In this document: piece by piece, positions 1-6,779 of the stretch
Position numbering within the stretch: the first letter of the stretch is position 1
Layout: every line of letters begins with the position of its first letter
From: an uncultured Collinsella sp.
GTDB taxonomy: Bacteria > Actinomycetota > Coriobacteriia > Coriobacteriales > Coriobacteriaceae
Length of the DNA stretch: 64,000 bases
Direction of reading: 5' to 3'
Assembly: GCA_902464565.1 (NCBI GenBank)
Contig: CABQJV010000001.1
Coordinates: 62,001-126,000 of the forward strand
Notes under the pieces: generated by a model
Told to the model about the DNA's origin: nothing
What the model saw: only the letters and a program-made list of their open reading frames with translations
Database searches by the model: none
Translations under genes and position numbers: made by a program

Positions 1-318
1 ATGAAGAAGTATCCCTATATGGCACATAATGCCGCCTTCGAGGACAGCTGGTTCAAAATTCATCTGGACGGTTATGCCGAGGCACGCCGCGCAGGCAAGA
101 TCATCGTCATCGACTCGCGCCAGATCTGCCGCAGCTTGGACGCCGACGTGCGCTCGCTCCCCCGCGAGTCCGCGCCCGCTGCGCTCGAGAACTGGGCACG
201 CCGCCGTGGCACCCTCGCCGCCGACGCCAACGAGCAGCATCTGGGCCTCGACGACACTGACCTCATGCTCCGTACCGTCCAAGCCGAGTTCAACCTCAAG
301 AACCTGTTTGACAAGTAG
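1..318 (+). CDS. DnaQ-like 3'-5' exonuclease, C-terminal part
   Basis: This is the 3' end of a gene that probably begins before the window; the ATG at base 1 is likely an internal codon. The readable 105 residues carry the second and third exonuclease motifs of the DEDD (DnaQ/RNase T) superfamily: HNAAFEDSWF near residue 9, whose Asp would be in the metal site, and HLGLDDTDLM near residue 80, of the HxAxxD type. The first DxE motif is missing because of the window edge. Family knowledge gives a metal-dependent 3'-5' exonuclease acting on DNA or RNA. Whether it proofreads, repairs or trims RNA cannot be told. A strong hairpin follows the stop. Confidence 0.6.
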   Translation: MKKYPYMAHNAAFEDSWFKIHLDGYAEARRAGKIIVIDSRQICRSLDADVRSLPRESAPAALENWARRRGTLAADANEQHLGLDDTDLMLRTVQAEFNLKNLFDK

Positions 319-350
319 AAACGTCTACGACAAACTCCGGCGTAGATCAC

Positions 351-390
351 GGGCGGCCTCGCAGCGGGAAACCCCGCAGCGGGGCCGCCC
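351..390 (+). terminator. GC-rich hairpin after the exonuclease gene
   Basis: GGGCGGCC (351-358) pairs with GGCCGCCC (383-390), and an inner GCGGG/CCCGC stem closes a small loop. No T-run follows, so termination would be weak or depend on other factors. Confidence 0.5.
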
Positions 391-669
391 TACGTTCCAC
401 AAATAAACCTGCCATCACAAATTCTGAACCCTCATTTTGAACGATTTTGGCCAATTCCCGACACGTAATTCGTTGTCGGATGGTGATGCATCACAATCAA
501 ATGTGCAGCAATTGAGTATTTCTATGCTATAGCCGAGCTGCGAAAACGTTTATTTATGGCATACCAACCCATAATTGCGTCAAGCTTTTGGACAGCATTT
601 GGTTAGACCTCTAAAACGACTTTTCCGCTCAGCGTCATCAACACGACATTAGCTGACACGATATATACC
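391..669. other. AT-rich intergenic region, nothing assigned
   Basis: This AT-rich stretch precedes the DUF559-like gene. I see no convincing ORF, RNA gene or consensus promoter. The start at 670 has no clear ribosome binding site. Confidence 0.4.
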
Positions 670-1860
670 ATGAGTATCGTATTGTCACATACCACTGCAA
701 AAGCGGTCTACCAAGCCGCGCATTCGGTGTCTGCGAATGACACCGAGCCCTGTAGTCCTGCCGCAATTTACGGATCGTGCCCCACCGGAACGCTCCTCGA
801 CGCGGCCGCAGAATGGCTTGCCAAACATGATGTTGCCCGCGACGCAAATGAATCCCTCGAGGTAATGGTGTTTGATCGCAGGAACGCGCGCTACGCGATG
901 GACTGTCAATGCCACGTTTCGTCAAAGCGATTCTCATGCTCGCGTTTTATGGAGCTAGAAGATGACATCTACATTGTTGGCGTTGAGCTTTGTGCACTTC
1001 AGGCCGCCACCTATCTTTCTTTTCGCGAACTGGTGGAGTACTACTTTGAGCTGTGCGGCGCCTATTCCCTTGGAACCGGTTCTTCTACCTCTTATGCCGA
1101 GCGTTTCCCACTTACCTCAACCGAGAGGTTAAAGCAGTTCTTTAATTCCATTACCAGATGCGATGGTTTGGCCCTTGCCCGAAAGGCTATTCAATGTGTA
1201 CGCGATGGATGCCGCTCTCCCATGGAAACGGCCTTTGTCATGATGCTTACGCTGCCCAAAAGCGAAGGTGGACTTGGTATTAAGGGAATTGAGACCGATT
1301 ACGAGGTACAGGTCACCGCTGCCGCAAAAAATCTCACGAGACGCAAAAAGTTCTTTATGGATGCATATCTGAAGAAATCTCGAACAGATATTGAATACAA
1401 CGGTTTTTATCACGACGCGGAAGAAGACCGCGCCATCGACGAAGAACGCAAGAACGCACTTGCGTCCATGGGGTACGGAATCATCACCGTCAGCCGTTAT
1501 TCCTTTATGCATGCCAGCTCTTTCGTTAGGGTCATGGAGGCAATCCAACGAAAAGAAGGCATACGCCCCTCGCGTTTGCCAAAAGACTTTCAAATCATGC
1601 AAGAGGACCTGAGACTGTTTGTGCTCAGAAGGTTTATTGAGGAGAAGAAACGAATCCAGGAGGAGCTTCGCCAGGATTCCGAAGAGCGTCAACGAATTGA
1701 CCTCGAAAAAGCAATGTTCGAAGGCATCACATTGGACGATCCGACGATTAACGAAGCGCCGGCAATCGATGATATGCAAACCGTCGAACCCGACAGCCCA
1801 TCACTCAACCAAACAAACAGCTTCACGCCCGAGGGCAGGGTCTTCGGAGCCGGAATCTAG
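670..1860 (+). CDS. DUF559-like (Vsr-type fold) protein, 396 aa
   Basis: The central and C-terminal region resembles the PD-(D/E)XK-like DUF559 domains found in many actinobacterial proteins. It has SPMETAFVMML near residue 185, a GGLGI turn, then DIEYNGFYHD followed by DEERKNALASMGYGIITVS. This matches the family pattern of an acidic beta strand, a G-x-x-H turn and R-x-x-x-L-x-x-x-GY. The residues after about 310 are Glu/Arg-rich and probably helical. The family is often linked to very-short-patch-repair-like nucleases or AbiEi-like proteins, but no substrate is known here. No Shine-Dalgarno sequence precedes the ATG. The gene stands alone and its lower GC content than its neighbours hints at acquisition. 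Confidence 0.5.
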   Translation: MSIVLSHTTAKAVYQAAHSVSANDTEPCSPAAIYGSCPTGTLLDAAAEWLAKHDVARDANESLEVMVFDRRNARYAMDCQCHVSSKRFSCSRFMELEDDIYIVGVELCALQAATYLSFRELVEYYFELCGAYSLGTGSSTSYAERFPLTSTERLKQFFNSITRCDGLALARKAIQCVRDGCRSPMETAFVMMLTLPKSEGGLGIKGIETDYEVQVTAAAKNLTRRKKFFMDAYLKKSRTDIEYNGFYHDAEEDRAIDEERKNALASMGYGIITVSRYSFMHASSFVRVMEAIQRKEGIRPSRLPKDFQIMQEDLRLFVLRRFIEEKKRIQEELRQDSEERQRIDLEKAMFEGITLDDPTINEAPAIDDMQTVEPDSPSLNQTNSFTPEGRVFGAGI

Positions 1861-2205
1861 GCCGACTAACAAGGTGGGTACCCTAGCGACGTGCAAAATT
1901 GCGAGTATTCAGCAGGGTCGGGTGTCCATCACCCTCGAGTGGATCCAAATGTGAGGCGAAATCACTCTTGCGTGAGAACGTTAGGCAACATTTGAGGAAG
2001 AACTCATCGGTTTAACACCCTAAGATAGCTCTTGAACTACATTATTTGGCCCGCGATAGATTAACAGACCCCCTATCGTTGCAGAATACTCCAATTTTTG
2101 CACGGCGCAGGGGCACCCACCCCGGCATCGCTAATCAAAACCGCTTAGTCCGGGATCTCGTCCGCTTTTCCTCATCATTTTGTACGACGAATTACCTGAA
2201 CGTTA
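1861..2205. other. Intergenic region upstream of the metal operon
   Basis: AT-richer DNA with no supportable gene. The last bases lead into the promoter-operator at 2206-2266. I see no terminator with a T-run after the 1860 stop. Confidence 0.4.
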
Positions 2206-2266
2206 TTGACATATGAACATGCGCTCATATAATCGAAAGTAAGTTATATGAGCGCATGTTCATATG
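2206..2266 (+). promoter_or_regulatory. Promoter with two inverted SmtB/ArsR-type operators
   Basis: A consensus promoter is visible: TTGACA at 2206-2211, a 16-bp spacer and TATAAT at 2228-2233. The spacer and -10 are overlaid by a 23-bp site at 2210-2232. Its perfect reverse complement lies at 2244-2266, after an 11-bp gap. Each site is itself an imperfect palindrome with half-sites ATATGA and TCATAT, the core seen in SmtB/CzrA/NmtR operators. A repressor bound here would block RNA polymerase directly. The second site ends just before the Shine-Dalgarno of the regulator gene, so autoregulation is the natural reading. Confidence 0.85.
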
Positions 2267-2279
2267 AAAGGATATTGCA

Positions 2280-2645
2280 ATGAGCGACCACGCTGATGAA
2301 ACAAAGACTGACATCGAGGCCACCGAGCCCGTGATCCCCACCACCTGCTCGCCCGAGGACCTTCCCGACGAGGAGTTGCTGTACGACTTGGCCGACCTGT
2401 TCAAGGTCTTCAGCGACACCACGCGCATCAAGATTCTCTATGCCCTCATGGGCCGCGAGCTCTGCGTGGCCGACATCGCCGGGGCGACCGCAACCTCGCA
2501 GTCGGCAGTATCGCACCAGCTGCGCACGCTTAAGCAGTCGCACCTGGTCAAGTTCCGCCGCGACGGCCGCAACATCCTCTACTCGCTTGCCGACGATCAT
2601 GTCTACACCATGCTCAACCAGGGCATGAGCCATATCTGCGAATAG
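2280..2645 (+). CDS. ArsR/SmtB-family metal-sensing repressor
   Basis: A 121-residue winged-helix protein. The HTH runs from about residue 40 to 100 (DTTRIKILYALMGRELCVADIA, then SQSAVSHQLRTLK). The usual alpha-3 metal box reads ELCVAD, so the second Cys of CadC-type sensors is absent. The last helix has D-x-H-x10-H-x2-E (DDHVYTMLNQGMSHICE), which is the alpha-5 zinc site of SmtB and CzrA. This points to a Zn(II)-type sensor rather than an arsenic sensor. It is the first gene of the efflux operon. An AAAGG Shine-Dalgarno lies 8 nt before the ATG, and operators sit immediately upstream. Metal binding should release the repressor. Confidence 0.88.
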   Translation: MSDHADETKTDIEATEPVIPTTCSPEDLPDEELLYDLADLFKVFSDTTRIKILYALMGRELCVADIAGATATSQSAVSHQLRTLKQSHLVKFRRDGRNILYSLADDHVYTMLNQGMSHICE

Positions 2646-2708
2646 CAACCAACCACGGTACCAACGCGACCGGCACCCAGGTCGCCAACACAGAGAAAGG
2701 AACCCACC

Positions 2709-2927
2709 ATGAAAAAGCAGTTTAAGCTCGACGAGATCGACTGCGCCAACTGTGCGCGCGAGCTTCAGGACGAGCTGGCCAAGCTCGAGGGTGTCAAATC
2801 CGTGTCCGTCAACTTTATGACCCAGAAATTGACGCTCGAGGCCGACGACGCCGAGTTCGAGGAGGTCCTCGACCGTGTCGTGGAGTTCACCGCCGACGCC
2901 GAGCCGGACTGCGAGATCATTCTCTAA
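2709..2927 (+). CDS. HMA-domain metallochaperone-like protein
   Basis: A 72-residue stand-alone heavy-metal-associated domain. The metal loop is IDCANCA at residues 10-16, with the CxxC pair that binds soft metals. The rest predicts the usual beta-alpha-beta-beta-alpha-beta fold. P1B ATPases often carry this domain at their N terminus, but the ATPase downstream lacks one, so this protein probably supplies the metal-handling function in trans. Two acidic residues around the loop (DEID) fit Zn/Cd more than Cu. An AGAAAGGA ribosome site precedes the ATG. It sits between the repressor and the pump. Confidence 0.85.
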   Translation: MKKQFKLDEIDCANCARELQDELAKLEGVKSVSVNFMTQKLTLEADDAEFEEVLDRVVEFTADAEPDCEIIL

Positions 2928-2948
2928 CCTGCGCATACGCTGACCCGC

Positions 2949-2971
2949 AAGGCCGCGCTTGCCGCGGCCTT
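2949..2971 (+). terminator. Hairpin between chaperone and ATPase genes
   Basis: AAGGCCGCG (2949-2957) pairs with CGCGGCCTT (2963-2971) around a 5-nt loop, with only a short T run after it. It probably acts as a partial terminator or processing site, because a fresh operator follows directly. Confidence 0.45.
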
Positions 2972-2982
2972 TGCTCGCGAAA

Positions 2983-3004
2983 TTATATGAGCGAGTGTTC
3001 ATAC
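2983..3004 (+). promoter_or_regulatory. Third SmtB-type operator, before the ATPase
   Basis: TTATATGAGC...GTTCATAC repeats the operator at 2244-2266 with few changes, mainly within the half-site junction. It lies 24 nt upstream of the ATPase start. The pump may therefore have its own repressed promoter in addition to readthrough from the repressor gene. Confidence 0.75.
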
Positions 3005-3027
3005 ATTCAAATGGGAGGATACGAGTC

Positions 3028-4980
3028 ATGGTCACCGCCGACCCCAAAAAGAAAAAGAAGAAGCGCAAGAAAAAAGAGTCACTCGAGCATAAGCGCAACC
3101 GCATCCTGGTAGCGCTGGGCATTTTTGCCGTGGTGTACGCCCTCGATGAGCTTGGCACCCTCGCCGCCGCATTCGGCACCCCGGGCGACATCTACGCCAG
3201 CTTTGTGCTGTTCCTCGTGCCGTTTTTGATTGCCGGCTGCGACGTACTGCAAAAGGCATTCAGTAACATCCGCCGCGGCAAGGCCTTCGACGAGAGCTTC
3301 CTTATGGCAGTCGCAACCATCGGCGCGTTTGCCATGGTGCTCTTCCCCGATACCGACCCGCACATGGCCGAAGGCGCCGCCGTCATGCTGTTCTACCAGG
3401 TCGGCGAGCTGTTCCAGGCATATGCCGTGGGCAAAAGCCGCAAGTCAATCAGCGCCATGATGGACATCGCGCCCGACTACGCTAACGTCGAGCAAGCCGA
3501 CGGCACACTCGAACAGGTCTTTCCCGATGACATCGCCGTCGGCACCGTGATCGTGGTCAAGCCCGGCGAGCGCGTGCCTATCGACGGCGTCATCGTCGAG
3601 GGCGAAACCCAGCTCGACACCGCCGCGCTCACGGGCGAGTCAGTCCCCCGCCCCGCCAAGTCCGGCGACGATATCATCAGCGGCTGCATCAACATGACGG
3701 GCCTCATCCACGTGCGCACCACCAAGCCCTTTGGCGAGTCCACCGTCGCGCGCGTCCTGGAGCTCGTGGAGAATGCCAGCGAAAAGAAGGCACGCACCGA
3801 GAACTTCATCACACGCTTCGCCCGCGTCTACACCCCCGCCGTCACCGGCGCGGCCGCGGTGCTCGCCCTTGGCGGCGGCCTGGTCACCGGCGCCTGGTCC
3901 AACTGGATCCTGCGCGGCCTGACCTTCCTGGTCGTCAGCTGCCCGTGCGCGTTGGTGATCAGCGTGCCGCTGAGCTTCTTTGGCGGCATCGGCGGCGCGT
4001 CCAAGCTGGGCGTTCTCATCAAGGGCTCTAACTACCTCGAGACGCTCGCCGACGTGGACACCGTCGTCTTTGACAAGACAGGCACCCTCACCAACGGCAC
4101 GTTCTCGGTGGTCGCGGTGCACCCCGAGGCCGGCTATACCGAGCAGTCGTTGCTCGAGGTCGCAGCCCTTGCGGAGTCGTTCTCGGATCACCCCATCGCG
4201 CAGTCCGTGCGCGTCGCCTACCAGGGCGAGGTCGACCCCAAGCGAGTGAGCGACTCCGCCAACGACGCGGGCCACGGCGTGACGGCAATCATCGACGGCA
4301 AGCACGTCGTCGTCGGCAACGCAAAGATGCTCGCCGCGGCCGGAGTCGAAGCGCCCGATTGCGAGGTCGTCGGAACGATTCTGCATGTGCTCGTTGACGG
4401 CGTTTACGCCGGCCACATCGTGATTGCAGACACTGTTAAGGCCGATGCCGAGCAGACGGTCCGCGACCTGCACGCCGCCGGCGTCAAGCGCACCGTTATG
4501 CTCACGGGCGACCGCGAGGAAGTGGCTGCTGCGGTGGCCAAGCAGCTCGGTCTCGACGAGTTCCATGCGCAACTGCTGCCGGGCGATAAGGTCGAGCGTG
4601 TTGAAGCGCTGCTCGCGGCCGAAAGCGGCAAGGGCAAGCTCGCCTTTGTCGGCGACGGTATCAACGATGCGCCTGTGCTTACGCGCGCCGATGTGGGCAT
4701 TGCCATGGGCGCCATGGGGTCCGACGCCGCGATTGAGGCCGCCGACGTGGTGCTCATGGATGACAAGCCGTCCAACATCTCCCGCGCGATCCGCGTGGCG
4801 CGCAAGACCATGTCGATTGTTTGGCAGAACATCATCTTTGCGCTGGGCGTTAAGCTGCTGATTCTGGTGCTGGCAGCGCTGGGCATCGCCAATATGTGGC
4901 TTGCCGTGTTCGGCGACGTGGGCGTGGCGATCATCGCCATCCTGAACGCCATGCGCGCGATGGGGGTCAAGAACCTGTAG
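3028..4980 (+). CDS. zntA: P1B-2 type Zn/Cd/Pb-exporting ATPase
   Basis: A 650-residue heavy-metal P-type ATPase. Visible motifs are TGES (from residue 202), CPC in the transport helix (305-307), phosphorylation site DKTGTLTNG (Asp349), SDHPIAQ, and the hinge GDGINDAP (about 542). The last helices contain NIIFALGVK and the FGDVG motif, the Lys and Asp that define the Zn/Cd/Pb class. There is no N-terminal HMA domain; instead a very basic stretch of about ten lysines precedes the first membrane helix. I chose the ATG at 3028 because GGGAGG lies 9 nt upstream; a TTG at 2959 falls inside a hairpin and the operator. It exports zinc or cadmium across the membrane using ATP. Confidence 0.92.
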   Translation: MVTADPKKKKKKRKKKESLEHKRNRILVALGIFAVVYALDELGTLAAAFGTPGDIYASFVLFLVPFLIAGCDVLQKAFSNIRRGKAFDESFLMAVATIGAFAMVLFPDTDPHMAEGAAVMLFYQVGELFQAYAVGKSRKSISAMMDIAPDYANVEQADGTLEQVFPDDIAVGTVIVVKPGERVPIDGVIVEGETQLDTAALTGESVPRPAKSGDDIISGCINMTGLIHVRTTKPFGESTVARVLELVENASEKKARTENFITRFARVYTPAVTGAAAVLALGGGLVTGAWSNWILRGLTFLVVSCPCALVISVPLSFFGGIGGASKLGVLIKGSNYLETLADVDTVVFDKTGTLTNGTFSVVAVHPEAGYTEQSLLEVAALAESFSDHPIAQSVRVAYQGEVDPKRVSDSANDAGHGVTAIIDGKHVVVGNAKMLAAAGVEAPDCEVVGTILHVLVDGVYAGHIVIADTVKADAEQTVRDLHAAGVKRTVMLTGDREEVAAAVAKQLGLDEFHAQLLPGDKVERVEALLAAESGKGKLAFVGDGINDAPVLTRADVGIAMGAMGSDAAIEAADVVLMDDKPSNISRAIRVARKTMSIVWQNIIFALGVKLLILVLAALGIANMWLAVFGDVGVAIIAILNAMRAMGVKNL

Positions 4981-4996
4981 CGTTCGTGGGCTGTCC

Positions 4997-5123
4997 GGCC
5001 GGGGTCGGGCTTGGTTTTGAAAACGTCCTCGCGCATGAGGCCCGTCTTTCCCGCTCCTGCGGAGCAACGGAAAGGCGGGCCTCGCGCTGCGGAATGTTAT
5101 CAAAACCAAGCCCGGCCCCGGCC
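4997..5123. repeat. 127-nt nested long hairpin downstream of the ATPase
   Basis: Outer arms of 24 bp (4997-5020 and 5100-5123) pair with a single wobble. A middle stem of about 15 bp follows (5037-5051 with 5069-5083), and a terminal GCTCC/GGAGC hairpin closes it (5053-5065). Almost the whole segment folds on itself. It could terminate transcription, but its size is more like a mobile palindromic element. Confidence 0.75.
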
Positions 5124-5400
5124 TGCGTTGACACAGCTGGCGGTTCTTGGGCATCGCTTGCTGGTGGGGTTCCTTGTCTGAGTTGGACTTAGTTGGTGGG
5201 GCCACTCGTCCCGATCGCTGTCCCGTGCCGTTCCGGCGCGGGAGGCGCGCCTCTTTGGGAACGAAGAGATAGCTCAGCTGTGATGGCGTCACGCACCGAA
5301 TGCTCCACTTTGGACTGCGTCGGACTCGTTGTTGTTCGAATCCCCTATCCCCCTTTCGCTGGTTCGCGCTTTGCGCGAACTCCGCGCTCCTGGGGGTCAA
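5124..5400. other. Intergenic region with tRNA-3'-end-like sequence and hairpin
   Basis: No gene is supportable here. TTCGAATCCCC at about 5336-5346 resembles the T-loop and 3' end of a tRNA, but the partner stems are absent. A perfect 8-bp hairpin (GTTCGCGC, 5362-5369; GCGCGAAC, 5373-5380) lies between converging genes and may end transcription. Confidence 0.4.
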
Positions 5401-5790
5401 TTAGGCTTCCGTTGTTGCGCCGGCCGCATCTTCCCGTCCCAACATCGCCCTCAGCTTCTCGAAGCTCTCCTCACTCAGGCAGTGCTCCATGTGGCAACCC
5501 TCTTGCGACGCGACATCCGCCGAAACACCGGCTTCCTCGAGCAACCGCACGAAAAAGCAGTGGCGCTCCCACATTTGGCGAGCGACCTCCAGACCACGAT
5601 CCGTCAGATGAACGTCGCGCTTGCCCATTTCGACATAACCGCTGCTCTCCAGCGTCGCCATGGCTTTAGAGACGCTCGCCTTGGTCACGCCCAGGTATTC
5701 GGCGACGTCGATTGAGCGCACCGTGCCTTGGCGCTCCGAGAGCACATAAATAGATTCGAGATAGTCTTCTCCGGATTCACGTAGGGCCAT
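5401..5790 (-). CDS. DtxR/MntR-family metal-dependent repressor
   Basis: A 129-residue protein made of the N-terminal winged HTH (residues 1-70: YVLSERQGTVRSIDVAEYLG, KASVSKAMATLE) and the dimerisation/metal domain. Metal ligands match the family: an acidic N-terminal helix (ESGEDYLE), WERH near residue 75, and EGCHMEHCLS near 97-106. The C-x-x-E-H core is that of DtxR/IdeR rather than the E-x-x-E-H of MntR. The SH3-like third domain of classical DtxR is missing, giving the short form. It should sense Fe(II) or Mn(II) and repress uptake genes. Its upstream region has TTAGCC and GGCTTA half-sites that could be an autoregulatory operator. Confidence 0.85.
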   Translation of the reverse strand: MALRESGEDYLESIYVLSERQGTVRSIDVAEYLGVTKASVSKAMATLESSGYVEMGKRDVHLTDRGLEVARQMWERHCFFVRLLEEAGVSADVASQEGCHMEHCLSEESFEKLRAMLGREDAAGATTEA

Positions 5791-5811
5791 GGGCCGCCTT
5801 TCGCGATGATT

Positions 5812-5846
5812 GTTAGTTAGCCTTTGGATACTTTCCTTGGCTTACT
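5812..5846 (-). promoter_or_regulatory. Possible DtxR-type operator
   Basis: TTAGTTAGCC and GGCTTAC flank an AT-rich centre upstream of the regulator start. The half-sites resemble those of DtxR/IdeR boxes, but the spacing is longer than the 19-bp consensus. Tentative. Confidence 0.3.
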
Positions 5847-5946
5847 TTACCGCAAAAGTTGCCCATGTCTTACTACGTTGTTTAAAAAGTTAACCGTGTT
5901 TCACAAAATGTGCGGGGCAAGCAGAGCGACACGGCACGCAACGTAC

Positions 5947-5993
5947 AAGGAATGTCCCCAACTGCCGGCAGAAAAGGAACGTCCCTAAGTGCC
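5947..5993. repeat. REP-like GTCCC(C/T)AA-TGCC repeat, two units
   Basis: Two related units, AAGGAATGTCCCCAACTGCC (5947-5966) with GGCA after it, and AAGGAACGTCCCTAAGTGCC (5974-5993), stand in tandem. Related units occur at 22620-22669. They lie just 3' of the HAD gene. Confidence 0.6.
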
Positions 5994-6002
5994 AAGCCGC
6001 AG

Positions 6003-6773
6003 CTATAGCAGGTCAAAGTGCTTGGCGGCGTTGTAAATTCCGTCGTCGTCCACGGCGGTCGTCACGTAGGTCGCCGCGGCCTTCACGGTATCCTGCGCGT
6101 TGCCCATTGCCACACTTGTGCCCACGGCCGAGAACATCGACAGGTCGTTCTCTCCGTCGCCAAAGGCAATCGCTTCGCTCGCGTCGATGCCCAGGCGCTT
6201 CAGCGTCGCCGTCACGCCCAGGTCCTTGCCGCCGTTAGCGGGAATAATGTCGCAGAACAAATCGCACCAGCGCGTAGTGAGCGAATGCGACACGGCATCG
6301 GTCACGATATGCTCGTCAACCGGGTCCACAAAGGCGCAGAACTGGTAAACCGGCGCGTCAAAGGCGTGCTCAAACGGCTCCTCGTGGTAGACGATTCCCG
6401 CGTTGCTACCGGCCGTCACCACGCGCTCGGACAGGCGGTTCACAAACGAGTTCTCGCTCTGCATGCACAGCGAGTCATAGCGCCCCTGCGCCACCTGGTC
6501 CACAATCACCGCGACGTCGTCCGGGTCAATCGGGCAGCTACGGTAGACGCCCTCAGCATCAAAGCAGTGCTGGCCTGAAAGCGTAATGTACGCATCCCAA
6601 CCCAAGTCGAACAGCCAGTCGGGCATCTGGTAGGTCGGACGACCCGTAGCAATCACGCATGCAATCCCCTGCTCGTGAAAGCTGTCGAGCACCTGCTGCG
6701 CCGACGCCGGAATCCGGTGGGTCTTAAAGCTCAGCAGCGTGCCGTCGATATCGAAAAACGCGGCTTTGATCAT
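6003..6773 (-). CDS. Cof-type HAD-superfamily phosphatase
   Basis: A 256-residue HAD IIB hydrolase. Motif I is FFDIDGTLLSF at residues 6-16, with the nucleophile Asp8 and the acid Asp10. The motif II Thr lies in ATGRP, and motif IV is FGDGENDLSM near residue 207. The cap lies between about residues 80 and 180, as in Cof/YidA sugar phosphatases. The substrate is unknown but probably a phosphosugar or flavin phosphate. It starts 6 nt after the ABC-F stop codon, and its Shine-Dalgarno (GAGGAG) lies inside that gene's last codons, so the two are translationally coupled. Confidence 0.85.
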   Translation of the reverse strand: MIKAAFFDIDGTLLSFKTHRIPASAQQVLDSFHEQGIACVIATGRPTYQMPDWLFDLGWDAYITLSGQHCFDAEGVYRSCPIDPDDVAVIVDQVAQGRYDSLCMQSENSFVNRLSERVVTAGSNAGIVYHEEPFEHAFDAPVYQFCAFVDPVDEHIVTDAVSHSLTTRWCDLFCDIIPANGGKDLGVTATLKRLGIDASEAIAFGDGENDLSMFSAVGTSVAMGNAQDTVKAAATYVTTAVDDDGIYNAAKHFDLL

Positions 6774-6779
6774 CCTCGT

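Noticed and set aside
5262..5354. tRNA-like stretch (TAGCTCAG early, TTCGAATCCCC late)
   Set aside because: The T-stem and acceptor stems do not pair, no anticodon arm can be drawn, and no CCA or GGGGGAT partner exists. At most it is a tRNA remnant or an old attachment site.
3640..5400. 586-codon open frame on the minus strand across the P-type ATPase
   Set aside because: It is antisense to a gene with every expected motif and has no family features; high GC keeps the complementary frame open.
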